This document shows positions 30,939 to 39,808 of a stretch of 64,000 nucleotides of DNA, piece after piece; position 1 is the first letter of the stretch, and each line of letters starts with the position of its first letter. The stretch is taken from positions 1 through 64,000 of the forward strand of contig UQAQ01000003.1 of NCBI GenBank assembly GCA_900539115.1, read 5' to 3'. The translations under genes were made by a program, and so were the position numbers. The notes under the pieces were generated by a model. The model was not told the origin of the DNA and searched no databases. It saw nothing but the letters and a program-made list of their open reading frames with translations. This stretch comes from an uncultured Roseburia sp. Its GTDB lineage: Bacteria; Bacillota; Clostridia; Lachnospirales; Lachnospiraceae.

Positions 30939-32543
30939 CTACCGATCCCATTTGTCGCACAATGCGTTGATCTGATCGGTAAATCTGGCTGTCTCTTTGT
31001 TGCTGAGTCCTTCGTTCTTTCGAATGACTGCCATCAAGCGTTCGCCAGCCAGGAGCAGACGTCCAAATACATCCATTGCACGTTTCTTTGCTCCGTCTTT
31101 TTTCTTTACATAAACCGGCTCTGCGATATAGTCAAACTCACCTGTGATAAGATTAAATATCGTACCGCTGTAAGGTGCTGTCGCCGGCAGGCCATGTTCT
31201 TTTTCCAGGCATTCTGCGAAGCTGTCGCACACCTGATCTTCTCCATGCACCACAAAGACACGCTTCGGCTGTTTTTCATCAAAACCGGTAACCCAGTGAA
31301 TCAAACCTTTCTTATCTGCATGTCCGCTGATACCGGATATCTTTACAATCTCTGCCCGTACTTCCACAGGCTCACCAAACAATTTTACATTTGTCGCTCC
31401 CTCTAACAAGGAACGTCCAAGAGTTCCTACTGCCTGATATCCTACAAAGACAATGGTACTGTCTTCTCTCCATAAGTTATGTTTTAAATGATGACGGATT
31501 CTTCCGGCTTCGCACATACCCGATGCGGAAATGATGACTTTCGGATTGGGATCAAAGTTGATCTCCTTGCTGTCATCACTGGTAATGGAAAGTTTCAAGC
31601 CTTTAAAACTCAATGGATTGATTCCATTTTCTACCAAAGCCTTTGCTTCCTCATCAAAACATTCTTTCACATTTTTTCCGAAAATACTTGTCGCCTCTAC
31701 GGCCAGAGGACTATCTACATATACTTCAAAATTAGGATTTGTTGTAATCAATTCCTGTTCCTTGATCTGGCGGATAAAATACAGAAGTTCCTGTGTTCTT
31801 CCTACCGCAAATGCAGGAATGACAACATTTCCGCCACGGGCAAATGTCCGCTCAATGATCTCAGCCAGTTCCGCAACATAATCCGGTGTATCTCCGTGAT
31901 ACCTGTCTCCATACGTAGACTCCATGACTACGTAATCTGCACTGTGTGTCGGAATCGGATCCCGCAGGATCGGCTTATTGACATTTCCGAGATCTCCGGA
32001 AAATACAATCGTTCTGGATTCTCCATTTTCGGCAGCAAACACTTCGATCGAAGAAGATCCAAGCAAATGTCCGACATCCGTAAACCGAATCGTAATCCCA
32101 TCACACAATTTAATTTTCTTATCATAATCACAGGGAATCAGAAGCCTTACCGCCGCAAGTGCATCTTCCATCGTATACAGAGGTACATAAGGTTCCCCAC
32201 CGGAACGTTTGGCTTTCCGGTTTCTCCACTCTGCCTCAAACTGCTGGATATGTGCACTGTCACGCAGCATGATCGCACTAAGTTCCGCAGTCGCTTTGGT
32301 TGCAAATACCTGTCCGCGGAATCCGTTGGCATAAAGCATGGGCAAAAGTCCCGTATGATCAATATGTGCATGGGTAAGCAGTATATAATCAATTTCTGCC
32401 GCATTGACAGGAATTTTCTGATTTTCAAACAAATCTCTGCCCTGTTCCATACCAATGTCTACACAAAGATGTTTATCGCCTATTTCAAGATAGTGACAAC
32501 TTCCTGTCACTTCGTGAGCAGCCCCAAGAAATTCTAGTTTCAT
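30939..32543 (-). CDS. Beta-CASP metallo-beta-lactamase-fold ribonuclease-like protein
   Basis: A 534-residue protein with the metallo-beta-lactamase fold and an inserted beta-CASP domain, the arrangement of CPSF73-like and RNase-type nucleases. Metal motifs: LTHAHIDHTGL (HxHxDH) near residue 55, GHLLGSSSIEV, FSGDLG (Asp), and, in the C-terminal part, SASGMCEAGRIRHHLKHNL and SGHADKKGL (motifs B and C). The C-terminal 80 residues are helical and charged. It likely processes RNA, but relatives also act on other substrates. The ATG at 32543 follows AAAGGAGG; the longer frame to 32621 has no such support. It is divergent from the carbamate kinase gene. Confidence 0.9.
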   Translation of the reverse strand: MKLEFLGAAHEVTGSCHYLEIGDKHLCVDIGMEQGRDLFENQKIPVNAAEIDYILLTHAHIDHTGLLPMLYANGFRGQVFATKATAELSAIMLRDSAHIQQFEAEWRNRKAKRSGGEPYVPLYTMEDALAAVRLLIPCDYDKKIKLCDGITIRFTDVGHLLGSSSIEVFAAENGESRTIVFSGDLGNVNKPILRDPIPTHSADYVVMESTYGDRYHGDTPDYVAELAEIIERTFARGGNVVIPAFAVGRTQELLYFIRQIKEQELITTNPNFEVYVDSPLAVEATSIFGKNVKECFDEEAKALVENGINPLSFKGLKLSITSDDSKEINFDPNPKVIISASGMCEAGRIRHHLKHNLWREDSTIVFVGYQAVGTLGRSLLEGATNVKLFGEPVEVRAEIVKISGISGHADKKGLIHWVTGFDEKQPKRVFVVHGEDQVCDSFAECLEKEHGLPATAPYSGTIFNLITGEFDYIAEPVYVKKKDGAKKRAMDVFGRLLLAGERLMAVIRKNEGLSNKETARFTDQINALCDKWDR

Positions 32544-32707
32544 AGCTACCCCCTCCTTTACTTTTTTTCGCATCCCGGATTCGTGATTCTCTATCCGAAA
32601 GGATTCTTTATCTTGCCCCATAATGTATTTTCGAAACTCATCAAATGTTATTAATAGTATAACTCACATGGCATTTTTTTTCAACTTCTTTTTTGTCTTT
32701 CTTCTTG

Positions 32708-32736
32708 TTGATTATTGTCCGCAGATTTGCTATAAT
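32708..32736 (+). promoter_or_regulatory. Carbamate kinase gene promoter
   Basis: TTGATT (32708-32713), 17-nt spacer, TATAAT (32731-32736), 43 nt before the ATG. The 236-bp divergent region also must hold the promoter of the beta-CASP gene, which I cannot place with confidence. Confidence 0.75.
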
Positions 32737-32779
32737 AATAGTCTGAGATTGTACATTAAATACCAGGGAGGACACCCAC

Positions 32780-33697
32780 ATGAAAAATAATAGAATTGTT
32801 GTCGCTCTTGGAAGAAATGCCTTTGGCGAAACGTTTCCGGAGCAGCAGAAAAATGTAAAAAAAGCAGCGGAAGCCATCGCCGATCTCGTAGAAGCCAAAT
32901 ATGAGATCGTCATCACACACAGCAATGGTCCTCAGGTCGGCATGATTCAGACCGCCATGACCGAATTTGCAAGACTGGACAAACGCTACACCGTAGCACC
33001 GATGTCTTTATGTGGTGCCATGAGCCAGGGCTACATCGGCTACGACCTGCAGAATGCCGTCCGCTCAGAACTTTTGAACCGCGGTATCTTCAAGCCGGTT
33101 TCCACTGTAATCACCCAGGTTCGCGTGGATCCTTTTGACAAGGCATTCAACCACCCTACCAAAGTAATCGGACGTTATATGACCGCCGAGGAAGCAGAAG
33201 CAGAAGAAGAAAAAGGAAACCACGTTGTAGAAGAAAATGGCTCTTACCGAAGGATCATTGCTTCACCACGTCCGGTCGATATCTATGAAATCGATGCCGT
33301 AAAAGCACTTGTCGATGCCGGTCAGATTGTAATTGCTGCCGGAGGCGGCGGTATTCCGGTTATGGAACAGGGCACCAAATTAAAAGGTGCCAGCGCTGTT
33401 ATCGAAAAAGACTACACAGCAGCTAAACTCGCAGACATGTTAGACGCTTCTACTCTTCTCATTCTGACCGCACGGGATCAGATGGAAGCCGACGGAAAAC
33501 CGATCGATGCGTTGACTTCCGAAGAAGCGATCCATTTGATGGATGAAGGACATTTTGATGAGATCACTACCCTTCCAAAAATTGATGCCTGTGTATCGTT
33601 TGTCACTTTAGGAGAAGAACGTACCGCGATCATCGGAAATCTCGATGATGCCTATCATCTCATCCGTGGCCGCCGTGGTACACGAATTACCAAGTAA
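32780..33697 (+). CDS. arcC: Carbamate kinase
   Basis: A 305-residue carbamate kinase of the amino acid kinase fold, making ATP from carbamoyl phosphate or the reverse. Family segments: VVALGRNAFGE, THSNGPQVGMI, CGAMSQGYIGYDLQNAV, VIAAGGGGIPV and VIEKDYTAAKLA with the conserved lysines. The ATG follows GGGAGG. It stands alone; arginine deiminase and ornithine carbamoyltransferase genes are not adjacent, so the source of carbamoyl phosphate (arginine, agmatine, purine or oxamate breakdown) cannot be told. A terminator follows at once. Confidence 0.95.
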   Translation: MKNNRIVVALGRNAFGETFPEQQKNVKKAAEAIADLVEAKYEIVITHSNGPQVGMIQTAMTEFARLDKRYTVAPMSLCGAMSQGYIGYDLQNAVRSELLNRGIFKPVSTVITQVRVDPFDKAFNHPTKVIGRYMTAEEAEAEEEKGNHVVEENGSYRRIIASPRPVDIYEIDAVKALVDAGQIVIAAGGGGIPVMEQGTKLKGASAVIEKDYTAAKLADMLDASTLLILTARDQMEADGKPIDALTSEEAIHLMDEGHFDEITTLPKIDACVSFVTLGEERTAIIGNLDDAYHLIRGRRGTRITK

Positions 33698-33708
33698 ATA
33701 TTCGAACA

Positions 33709-33752
33709 AAAAAGAGCTGCTCTTCCCTGCACATGGGATCAGCAGTTCTTTA
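33709..33752 (+). terminator. Terminator after the carbamate kinase gene
   Basis: AAAGAGCTGCT pairs with AGCAGTTCTTT (one wobble), with an inner TTCCC/GGGA pairing, and is followed by ATTC rather than a long T-run; the A-rich 5' side suggests it may work on both strands. Confidence 0.65.
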
Positions 33753-33761
33753 TTCATAACC

Positions 33762-33800
33762 ATAAAAAAAGAACCTTGGTTCTCTACCAAAGTTCTTTTT
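33762..33800 (-). terminator. Terminator after tRNA-Leu
   Basis: On the minus strand AAAGAACTTTGG pairs with CCAAGGTTCTTT around TAGAGAA, followed by a run of seven Ts, directly after the tRNA 3' end. Confidence 0.88.
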
Positions 33801-33802
33801 CG

Positions 33803-33885
33803 TGCGGATGGTGGGACTTGAACCCACACGAGGTCACCCCCGCAAGATTTTGAGTCTTGTGCGTCTGCCATTCCGCCACATCCGC
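33803..33885 (-). tRNA. tRNA-Leu (anticodon CAA)
   Basis: An 83-nt class II tRNA on the minus strand. The acceptor stem GCGGATG pairs with CATCCGC; the anticodon stem CAAGA/TCTTG encloses CTCAAAA, giving anticodon CAA for TTG codons; a long variable arm and the T-arm GGGTTCAAGTCCC follow. The discriminator is A and CCA is not encoded. Confidence 0.95.
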
Positions 33886-33964
33886 ATGTGTGAAATGTTT
33901 GCCTCACAACAATCAATATCTTACCATCCATTATCTATTTTGTCAATACCTTTTCTAAACTTTT

Positions 33965-36900
33965 TTAATAATTTTTCTGTTCAGACACAAAGGGACTGAA
34001 TTTGTGACTTTTCGCTATTTCGCATTCCACGAGACGCACCCAGTAACTGGTGTAGATTTCAATCTTCACCGCATCTGTCTGAACGGGCTGCTTTAAAGTG
34101 AATTCATTAAACACTTTAGAATAACCGCTGCCCGGTTTTACTGTTGTTCCTATTTCTTTCCATGTTCCCGCTTCATCCTGATAAAGAACACGATAGGAAT
34201 ACTGTGCTTTTTCCGATGTCATATCCAGATCCGGAATACTACCGCTTCCCGGCTCTGCACATTCTTCCGCCTGTGATGTGATCACACGCACCGTATCCAC
34301 CGATTGTTTCTGATCCATCTTGATGGTAACACTATGGCGGCTTTTGTCTGAGCTGGATCCCATTTCCGCCTGCATCGCATTGGTGATCCTGTCACCATCT
34401 GTAATCGCGCCGGTCACTGCTTCGTCTATCGGATAATCGCTTCCGTCTTTCTTTTTCACTGTAATCGTGTTACTGCCAGACAAGGTCCAGTTATCGTACG
34501 GAGTAAGACGGATTTCCGATATTTCCACCTGATCTCCCGTAAAGACAAATCTTACCTTTTGCGCCTTAACCGGCGTTTTCCCCTGCAAAAAGATAATCTT
34601 ATTGTCTTCCACGCTCTCTTTTTCAGATACGGTCTTCCATTCATCATTTTCCAATATCTGGAACTGGTAGTGTGTTTTCGTTTCTCCTTTTTGACGGATT
34701 GAATATCGATCAATATAATACTCCGCTCCAAAATCAAACGCAATCCACGACTGATCTGTTTCCACAGCCTTCCAGCTTGTTTTGTTCTTTCCATCAAAAG
34801 CATAGTCCGGTCCATGCCCTTCGACACCGGAAGAAGCCGTTATCGTTACCGGCTCTTTTTGTGTCGTATCTTTTACAGAAGAAACAATCTGATACAAACA
34901 TGCTTCGCCGGATGTAATTTCAACCCGTAACGTTCCTTCTTCCTGCACTGCCGCAACATCTTTTTCCAGTAAATACACTTTCTTTTCTGTGCCAATGGTA
35001 ATACTTCCAAGGTCTGTGTTATTCCAATACAGTTTTGCCACAGCTTCCGTTTCTGCCATTGCTTCCAATCCAATCTCATAGGTCTCTGCTTTTCCCACAA
35101 CTGCCGGATACGAATAAGAATCTCCTTCTTTTGCTGCACATTGCTGTAGATCAATATTTCCCGGAATACTATACAACGTATTGGTAATCGCGGTACGGTT
35201 CTGTGTGGCTTTTACCGTTTTTCCCACATAATAACTTTCCTGCGGCCCAAGATGTGAACTTTTTACAGACTGTTCCGAAATCACCAGTTTCTGTAATACC
35301 ACTGCCGGATCCACAGCATAATATCGGATCGTGTTCACACCCTCTTTCAGTGATACGGTAACTTCTTTTTTATGGCCATTTGCCTTTACGGTATTCGACC
35401 AGTCGTTTGAAGTACCTCCTATGTAATTGGAATCAATGCTGTCCACCAATTGGATTTCTCCGTCTCCAACACCAATTCCACACCGGAGGCTAACCTGTGT
35501 TCTGTCAATGTTATTGGACGGTGCCGTATATACCGTAAGTTTGTATTTTCCGGCTTTCGGAACCTGTACCTGATACTCGGCATAAGGTGCCTGTTTGACA
35601 TCTTCCGCAAAGGAAACCGTGGTTGGAAATGCCTTGATGGACTGCCCCATCTTTCCATAATTTTCAATGGTTCGGAATGACGCTCCGTCTTTTCCGCTCA
35701 CCAGTCTGCTATAATTTCCTGCCAGCATAGAAGCATAACCGTTTGCATACACATACGTTTTTTCTTCCAGATTTTGTATATTATGGCACTTTGCTGTTAC
35801 CGCGATGGAAACCGTGTTATCATCTGCTTTTATCACGATGGTTCCTGTCTTATCCTCTGACACCCTGCTCCAGTCAATACTCACATCCAGCGAATCTATC
35901 GTCGTCACATAACCGGATTTTTTAGAAACCGTGATCCAGTCATCACTGGTTTGAACTTCATAATGAAAAGCGCTTCCCTCGCCGCACAACAAACGGATTC
36001 TCTGACTTTCCTGACTGATATCATGAAAATCATCCAGTGCACATTTTCCCTTACTGTACACATTGGAATCGTTTTCAAGTTCCACCAGCATCGCTGCACC
36101 ATCGCCTTCCGGAGCGGTGTATTTCACCTCCGGATACGACCATCCTTCGGAATTCCATGTTACATAACCGACATGCGGAGAGCTCATCATATTTTTCCAT
36201 TTATTTCCAACCCCGGGCATGTTATTGTTATATTCATCTTGTAATTCCTTATCCCGCGCGATCGTCTTCTTTACCAATTTGGCATAGACATTTGCCGCTG
36301 TACTTCCCAATTCGTAATACCGGTTGTTAAATCCGCTGTATATCTGCATTTCTCCGACATTCGCCGATGCTGCAACCGGATAATAAACCAATTGATAATA
36401 GGCTGCCTGTAAAGACGCCGGAATTTCTTTCTTTACTCTTTCCGCTTTTTCTATCATTGCCTGAATACGTGTAAGGACATTCTCTGCCTCATTATAATTT
36501 GTCACAGAATAGGTTCCATTATAAAGGACTTCCAGCTTGCAGGAACCATTCAGCCAAGTATATTCTTTTAAAAGCGAAGTAATTTCGTCCACGGTATCTT
36601 CACTCATGGATTTCCCAAATTGCTGGCGCACCCATTGTTTGCGATACTGTTCTATCTTATCTTCTCCATTTTCTCCCCAGGCCTCATAATCATAAGCCAG
36701 ATCCAGGAAATAAGAAATATTCATTTCCATCGGTTTCAGATCCCCGACATTTACAATCCAGATATCATCAATTCCGTGATCGTATGCCATCGTCATCTGT
36801 TCCCATACTTTACTAAGTTCCACCGTATTGACCCATTCATACGAAGTAGGTCCCCCATGATAGTCAAAATGATAATACATTCCCCAGCCGCCCGGCCGAT

Positions 36901-38746
36901 TAATATCGTTTCCGGTCGGAAGGGTCCGCATATTTCCAAAATTGTCATCACAAAGCATGATGGTTACATTGTTCAGTTCGCTCCAGTCTTTCAAGCCACT
37001 GACTTTATCTGTTCCATACCAATAATCTTCCACTTCTTTATAGACAGTCAAAACCTGTGGTGCCTCACTGAGCGCGTTTTCCTTCAATATATTTTTCTGT
37101 GTCATAATAACTTTCTTCAAAAGTTCAATATTTTCTGCCACAGAACCACTCAAAGCAGAATCTGCCTCTCCACGCATGCCTAATGTATAAACATTTTCAT
37201 AAGATTTGTTCCGCTCAATACCGCCTTTCCAAAAATCAGTAATTGCTTGTTCATTTTGGGAAAAATCCCACGCATTGCTTGATCCGTATTTTTTATAACT
37301 TCTCTGCCATTCCACACCGGCGCGGCACATTGGTTCATGATGAGATGTTCCCATGATAATCCCATATTTATCCGCAAGTTCCGCATTTGCTTCCGGCGCC
37401 TGTTTTCCATCCTCGCTAAATGAATTCGACCACATCGCCGGCCACAGATAATTTCCTTTACAACGAAGAATCAACTGATATACCAGTTCATAAAAGTCTT
37501 CATTGTAATTTCCGAATTTTTCCTTTACCCATCCTGTCAAAGACGGAGCTTCATCGTTCAGAAAAATTCCGCGGTATTTCACAGAAGGTTCCTTGGATGT
37601 TACATTTAATTCCTTGCTCGAAAGTGTAATCGTACTTTTTTTCTCCGGTGCAGCATCTCCCCAGTATACCCACGGAGATACTCCCATCATTTCCGAAATA
37701 TGATAGATTCCGTAAATGGTTCCTCTTTTGTCACTTCCCGCCACTACAATGGCTGTTTTTATATCCTTTGTCGGCTGTTCTACCACCTGAATCCGGTAAC
37801 ATTCCCGCTTCCCGGTAATATCTGACACATCTATTTTCCTTTGTGCTGCCAGAGAATCAATCAGCTCATTGTTTCCAACCGAACCGGCAATCAGCATCAC
37901 TCCGTCGGTCTTTGGGTTTTCCGTGCAAATCTGTGGTTTTTGTCCGGATTCTGAAACCAATGCCACATCTTCCGCAAAGGACTTTGCAACCAGCTGGATT
38001 CCCTCGCTGTCTTTTGCTTTTCCATCCACATAAAGAGTCAAACACTGTGCCGTATCTGCAATTGTCACCTGATCCGACACTTGAGGTGCTGTCGTTTCCG
38101 GAGCAGCAGACGGTGATGTTGTCTGTGTTTTGACTTCCTTCTTCTCACTCACTGTCACTTTACAGACTGCTTTTGCTCCTCTGCCATCCGCAGCATACGC
38201 TGTTACTTTTGTTTTTCCGGCTTTTCTAGCCGTAATTTTCCCGGACTTGTCAATATTTGCAACTTTTTTATCGCTTGATTTCCAGATCACTTTTTTTACT
38301 GTTGCTTTTTTCGGAGTATACGAAGCCGTGATTTTTTTCTTTTCTCCGATTTTAAGTGAAATCTGCTTTGGTTTTACTGTTACTTTTTTGACTTTCGTAA
38401 ATTTCCCGTAAACCCTTACCTGCAATCTTATATTGCATTTCTTGGCGTTTTTGCTTCTAATTTTGATAGAAGCCTTTCCCGCTTTTTTTGCCCGGATCAT
38501 TCCTTTTTTTGTAACTGTTATCACTTTTTTGTTTGTACTTTGAAATATTGCATTTCCTTTTGTTTTTAGCCGGAATTTCTCTCCCTTTTTCAAAGCAAGT
38601 GACGTGATTTCCGGGTTTTTCACCGTTACTTTTTCTGTTTTTCGGGCTTGAACTCCGGGTGCTGCCGTACCGATACTGCCACCAAGCAGAATCAGGCTCA
38701 AAACTACCGCCAGACCTCGTTTCCCCATACATTTTTGTTGATACAA
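33965..38746 (-). CDS. Secreted GH115 alpha-glucuronidase with Ig-like and discoidin domains
   Basis: A protein of about 1,590 residues. After a signal peptide (hydrophobic stretch ending GVQA) come lysine-rich beta domains, including a Big_2-type Ig-like domain with TAYAADGRGAKAVCKVTVS, a Thr/Ser/Pro linker, then the GH115 catalytic region with its hallmarks SVKYRGIFLNDEAPSLTGW, LILRCKGNYLWPAMW, GTSHHEPMCR and GMRGEADSAL. The C-terminal half has the extra GH115 beta domains and an F5/8 type C (discoidin, CBM32-like) module around ASSGVEGHGPDYAFDGK. GH115 enzymes remove (4-O-methyl-)glucuronic acid from xylan. Start: the ATG at 38755 touches AAGGAG with no spacing, whereas TTG at 38746 lies 9 nt behind it, so TTG is preferred. 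It is divergent from an AraC regulator. Confidence 0.9.
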   Translation of the reverse strand: MYQQKCMGKRGLAVVLSLILLGGSIGTAAPGVQARKTEKVTVKNPEITSLALKKGEKFRLKTKGNAIFQSTNKKVITVTKKGMIRAKKAGKASIKIRSKNAKKCNIRLQVRVYGKFTKVKKVTVKPKQISLKIGEKKKITASYTPKKATVKKVIWKSSDKKVANIDKSGKITARKAGKTKVTAYAADGRGAKAVCKVTVSEKKEVKTQTTSPSAAPETTAPQVSDQVTIADTAQCLTLYVDGKAKDSEGIQLVAKSFAEDVALVSESGQKPQICTENPKTDGVMLIAGSVGNNELIDSLAAQRKIDVSDITGKRECYRIQVVEQPTKDIKTAIVVAGSDKRGTIYGIYHISEMMGVSPWVYWGDAAPEKKSTITLSSKELNVTSKEPSVKYRGIFLNDEAPSLTGWVKEKFGNYNEDFYELVYQLILRCKGNYLWPAMWSNSFSEDGKQAPEANAELADKYGIIMGTSHHEPMCRAGVEWQRSYKKYGSSNAWDFSQNEQAITDFWKGGIERNKSYENVYTLGMRGEADSALSGSVAENIELLKKVIMTQKNILKENALSEAPQVLTVYKEVEDYWYGTDKVSGLKDWSELNNVTIMLCDDNFGNMRTLPTGNDINRPGGWGMYYHFDYHGGPTSYEWVNTVELSKVWEQMTMAYDHGIDDIWIVNVGDLKPMEMNISYFLDLAYDYEAWGENGEDKIEQYRKQWVRQQFGKSMSEDTVDEITSLLKEYTWLNGSCKLEVLYNGTYSVTNYNEAENVLTRIQAMIEKAERVKKEIPASLQAAYYQLVYYPVAASANVGEMQIYSGFNNRYYELGSTAANVYAKLVKKTIARDKELQDEYNNNMPGVGNKWKNMMSSPHVGYVTWNSEGWSYPEVKYTAPEGDGAAMLVELENDSNVYSKGKCALDDFHDISQESQRIRLLCGEGSAFHYEVQTSDDWITVSKKSGYVTTIDSLDVSIDWSRVSEDKTGTIVIKADDNTVSIAVTAKCHNIQNLEEKTYVYANGYASMLAGNYSRLVSGKDGASFRTIENYGKMGQSIKAFPTTVSFAEDVKQAPYAEYQVQVPKAGKYKLTVYTAPSNNIDRTQVSLRCGIGVGDGEIQLVDSIDSNYIGGTSNDWSNTVKANGHKKEVTVSLKEGVNTIRYYAVDPAVVLQKLVISEQSVKSSHLGPQESYYVGKTVKATQNRTAITNTLYSIPGNIDLQQCAAKEGDSYSYPAVVGKAETYEIGLEAMAETEAVAKLYWNNTDLGSITIGTEKKVYLLEKDVAAVQEEGTLRVEITSGEACLYQIVSSVKDTTQKEPVTITASSGVEGHGPDYAFDGKNKTSWKAVETDQSWIAFDFGAEYYIDRYSIRQKGETKTHYQFQILENDEWKTVSEKESVEDNKIIFLQGKTPVKAQKVRFVFTGDQVEISEIRLTPYDNWTLSGSNTITVKKKDGSDYPIDEAVTGAITDGDRITNAMQAEMGSSSDKSRHSVTIKMDQKQSVDTVRVITSQAEECAEPGSGSIPDLDMTSEKAQYSYRVLYQDEAGTWKEIGTTVKPGSGYSKVFNEFTLKQPVQTDAVKIEIYTSYWVRLVECEIAKSHKFSPFVSEQKNY

Positions 38747-38806
38747 AATACTCATCTCCTTTTCGTATTGATGTTCCCATTGTACTACGTCTCTGTTAAA
38801 ATTTCG

Positions 38807-38864
38807 ATTGCATATTTACACTTCTACATTGCAGATATTGTCTGTTTTTACTTGTCGTATTGCA
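38807..38864. promoter_or_regulatory. Helically phased ATTGCA repeats, possible AraC operator
   Basis: ATTGCA occurs at 38807, 38828 and 38859, that is 21 and 31 bp apart, near whole numbers of helical turns, all in the same direction. They lie between the divergent GH115 and AraC genes, just upstream of the regulator's -35 box. Paired direct repeats of this type are usual AraC-family sites. Confidence 0.5.
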
Positions 38865-38869
38865 AACTA

Positions 38870-38898
38870 TTGACATTTTACAATGCTTTTTTTATAAT
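38870..38898 (+). promoter_or_regulatory. AraC regulator gene promoter
   Basis: TTGACA (38870-38875), 17-nt spacer, TATAAT (38893-38898): a perfect housekeeping promoter 49 nt upstream of the ATG. Confidence 0.88.
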
Positions 38899-38947
38899 CG
38901 CATTATAGAAAATGATTACAACGCATAAGATGGATTGGAGGAAACAC

Positions 38948-39808
38948 ATGCGATATATATTAAGAGAATCAGAACGTCCTCGGACCGGCGATTATTATTA
39001 TGAGGCAACCAAGACGACAAATGAGCACTTCCCGGATATTCCGGCACATACTCATAATTTTTATGAAATCTATATCTTCCGCACCGGTTCTGTAAAACTT
39101 GCCATTGAAGACAAGATTTACAATATACGCCGCGGAGATATTATTGTGATTCCTCCTTTTACCATTCACCAGCTTTTACCAGAAAATCCGGATCAGATTT
39201 ATGACCGCATTTATATGTATATTTCCGAGCCATGTCTGAAATCATTCCAGTTCAATGAACATTCTCTTCTCACGCCACTTCAAATGGCAATGGAAGAAAA
39301 ACGCTTTCATTTTCATATTGCGGATAAAAATGATTATGAACAGATTTATGAGGCAATGTTAGCGATTTACAAAAATAAAAATCAGGAAATTTTCGAAAAA
39401 GAAATGATGAACCGCTCCGATATTACAAAACTTGTAACATTAATCAACAAGCATATTTTTATGGATATGGGACCTAAAAAAGTGACGCATGTAAATCCGG
39501 TTATTGACAAGATTCTCTCCTATATCAATGACAATTATGCGAGTCCTCTCTCGCTTGATGATCTGGCTGCGCGCTTTTATATCAATAAGTTTACAATGAC
39601 AAAACTGTTTAAAAAACAAACTTCTCTTACGATACACAATTACATCCTTTTGAAACGGATCAGTATGGCAAAGCAAAAAATAACCTCCGGCGCGCTTCCG
39701 TCGAAGGTTTATCTGGAGACCGGTTTTAGTGATTACTCTACCTTTTACCGGGCTTTCTTAAAAACTGAAAATATGTCGCCAAAAGACTTTGCTCATTTTT
39801 GCAAATAA
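38948..39808 (+). CDS. AraC-family transcriptional regulator with cupin sensor
   Basis: A 286-residue regulator. The N-terminal cupin part shows FPDIPAHTHNFYEIYIF and GDIIVIPPFTIHQL, the metal-free sugar-binding fold of AraC-type regulators. The C-terminal region (about 190-286) has two helix-turn-helix motifs: PLSLDDLAARFYINKFTMTKLFKKQ and the family signature KVYLETGFSDYSTFYRAFLKTENMSPKDF. The ATG at 38948 follows GGAGG with 6 nt spacing. Divergent orientation suggests it activates the GH115 gene, with xylan-derived sugar or uronic acid as possible effector; that is inference. Its stop abuts the end of the convergent transglutaminase-like gene with no spacer or terminator. Confidence 0.93.
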   Translation: MRYILRESERPRTGDYYYEATKTTNEHFPDIPAHTHNFYEIYIFRTGSVKLAIEDKIYNIRRGDIIVIPPFTIHQLLPENPDQIYDRIYMYISEPCLKSFQFNEHSLLTPLQMAMEEKRFHFHIADKNDYEQIYEAMLAIYKNKNQEIFEKEMMNRSDITKLVTLINKHIFMDMGPKKVTHVNPVIDKILSYINDNYASPLSLDDLAARFYINKFTMTKLFKKQTSLTIHNYILLKRISMAKQKITSGALPSKVYLETGFSDYSTFYRAFLKTENMSPKDFAHFCK

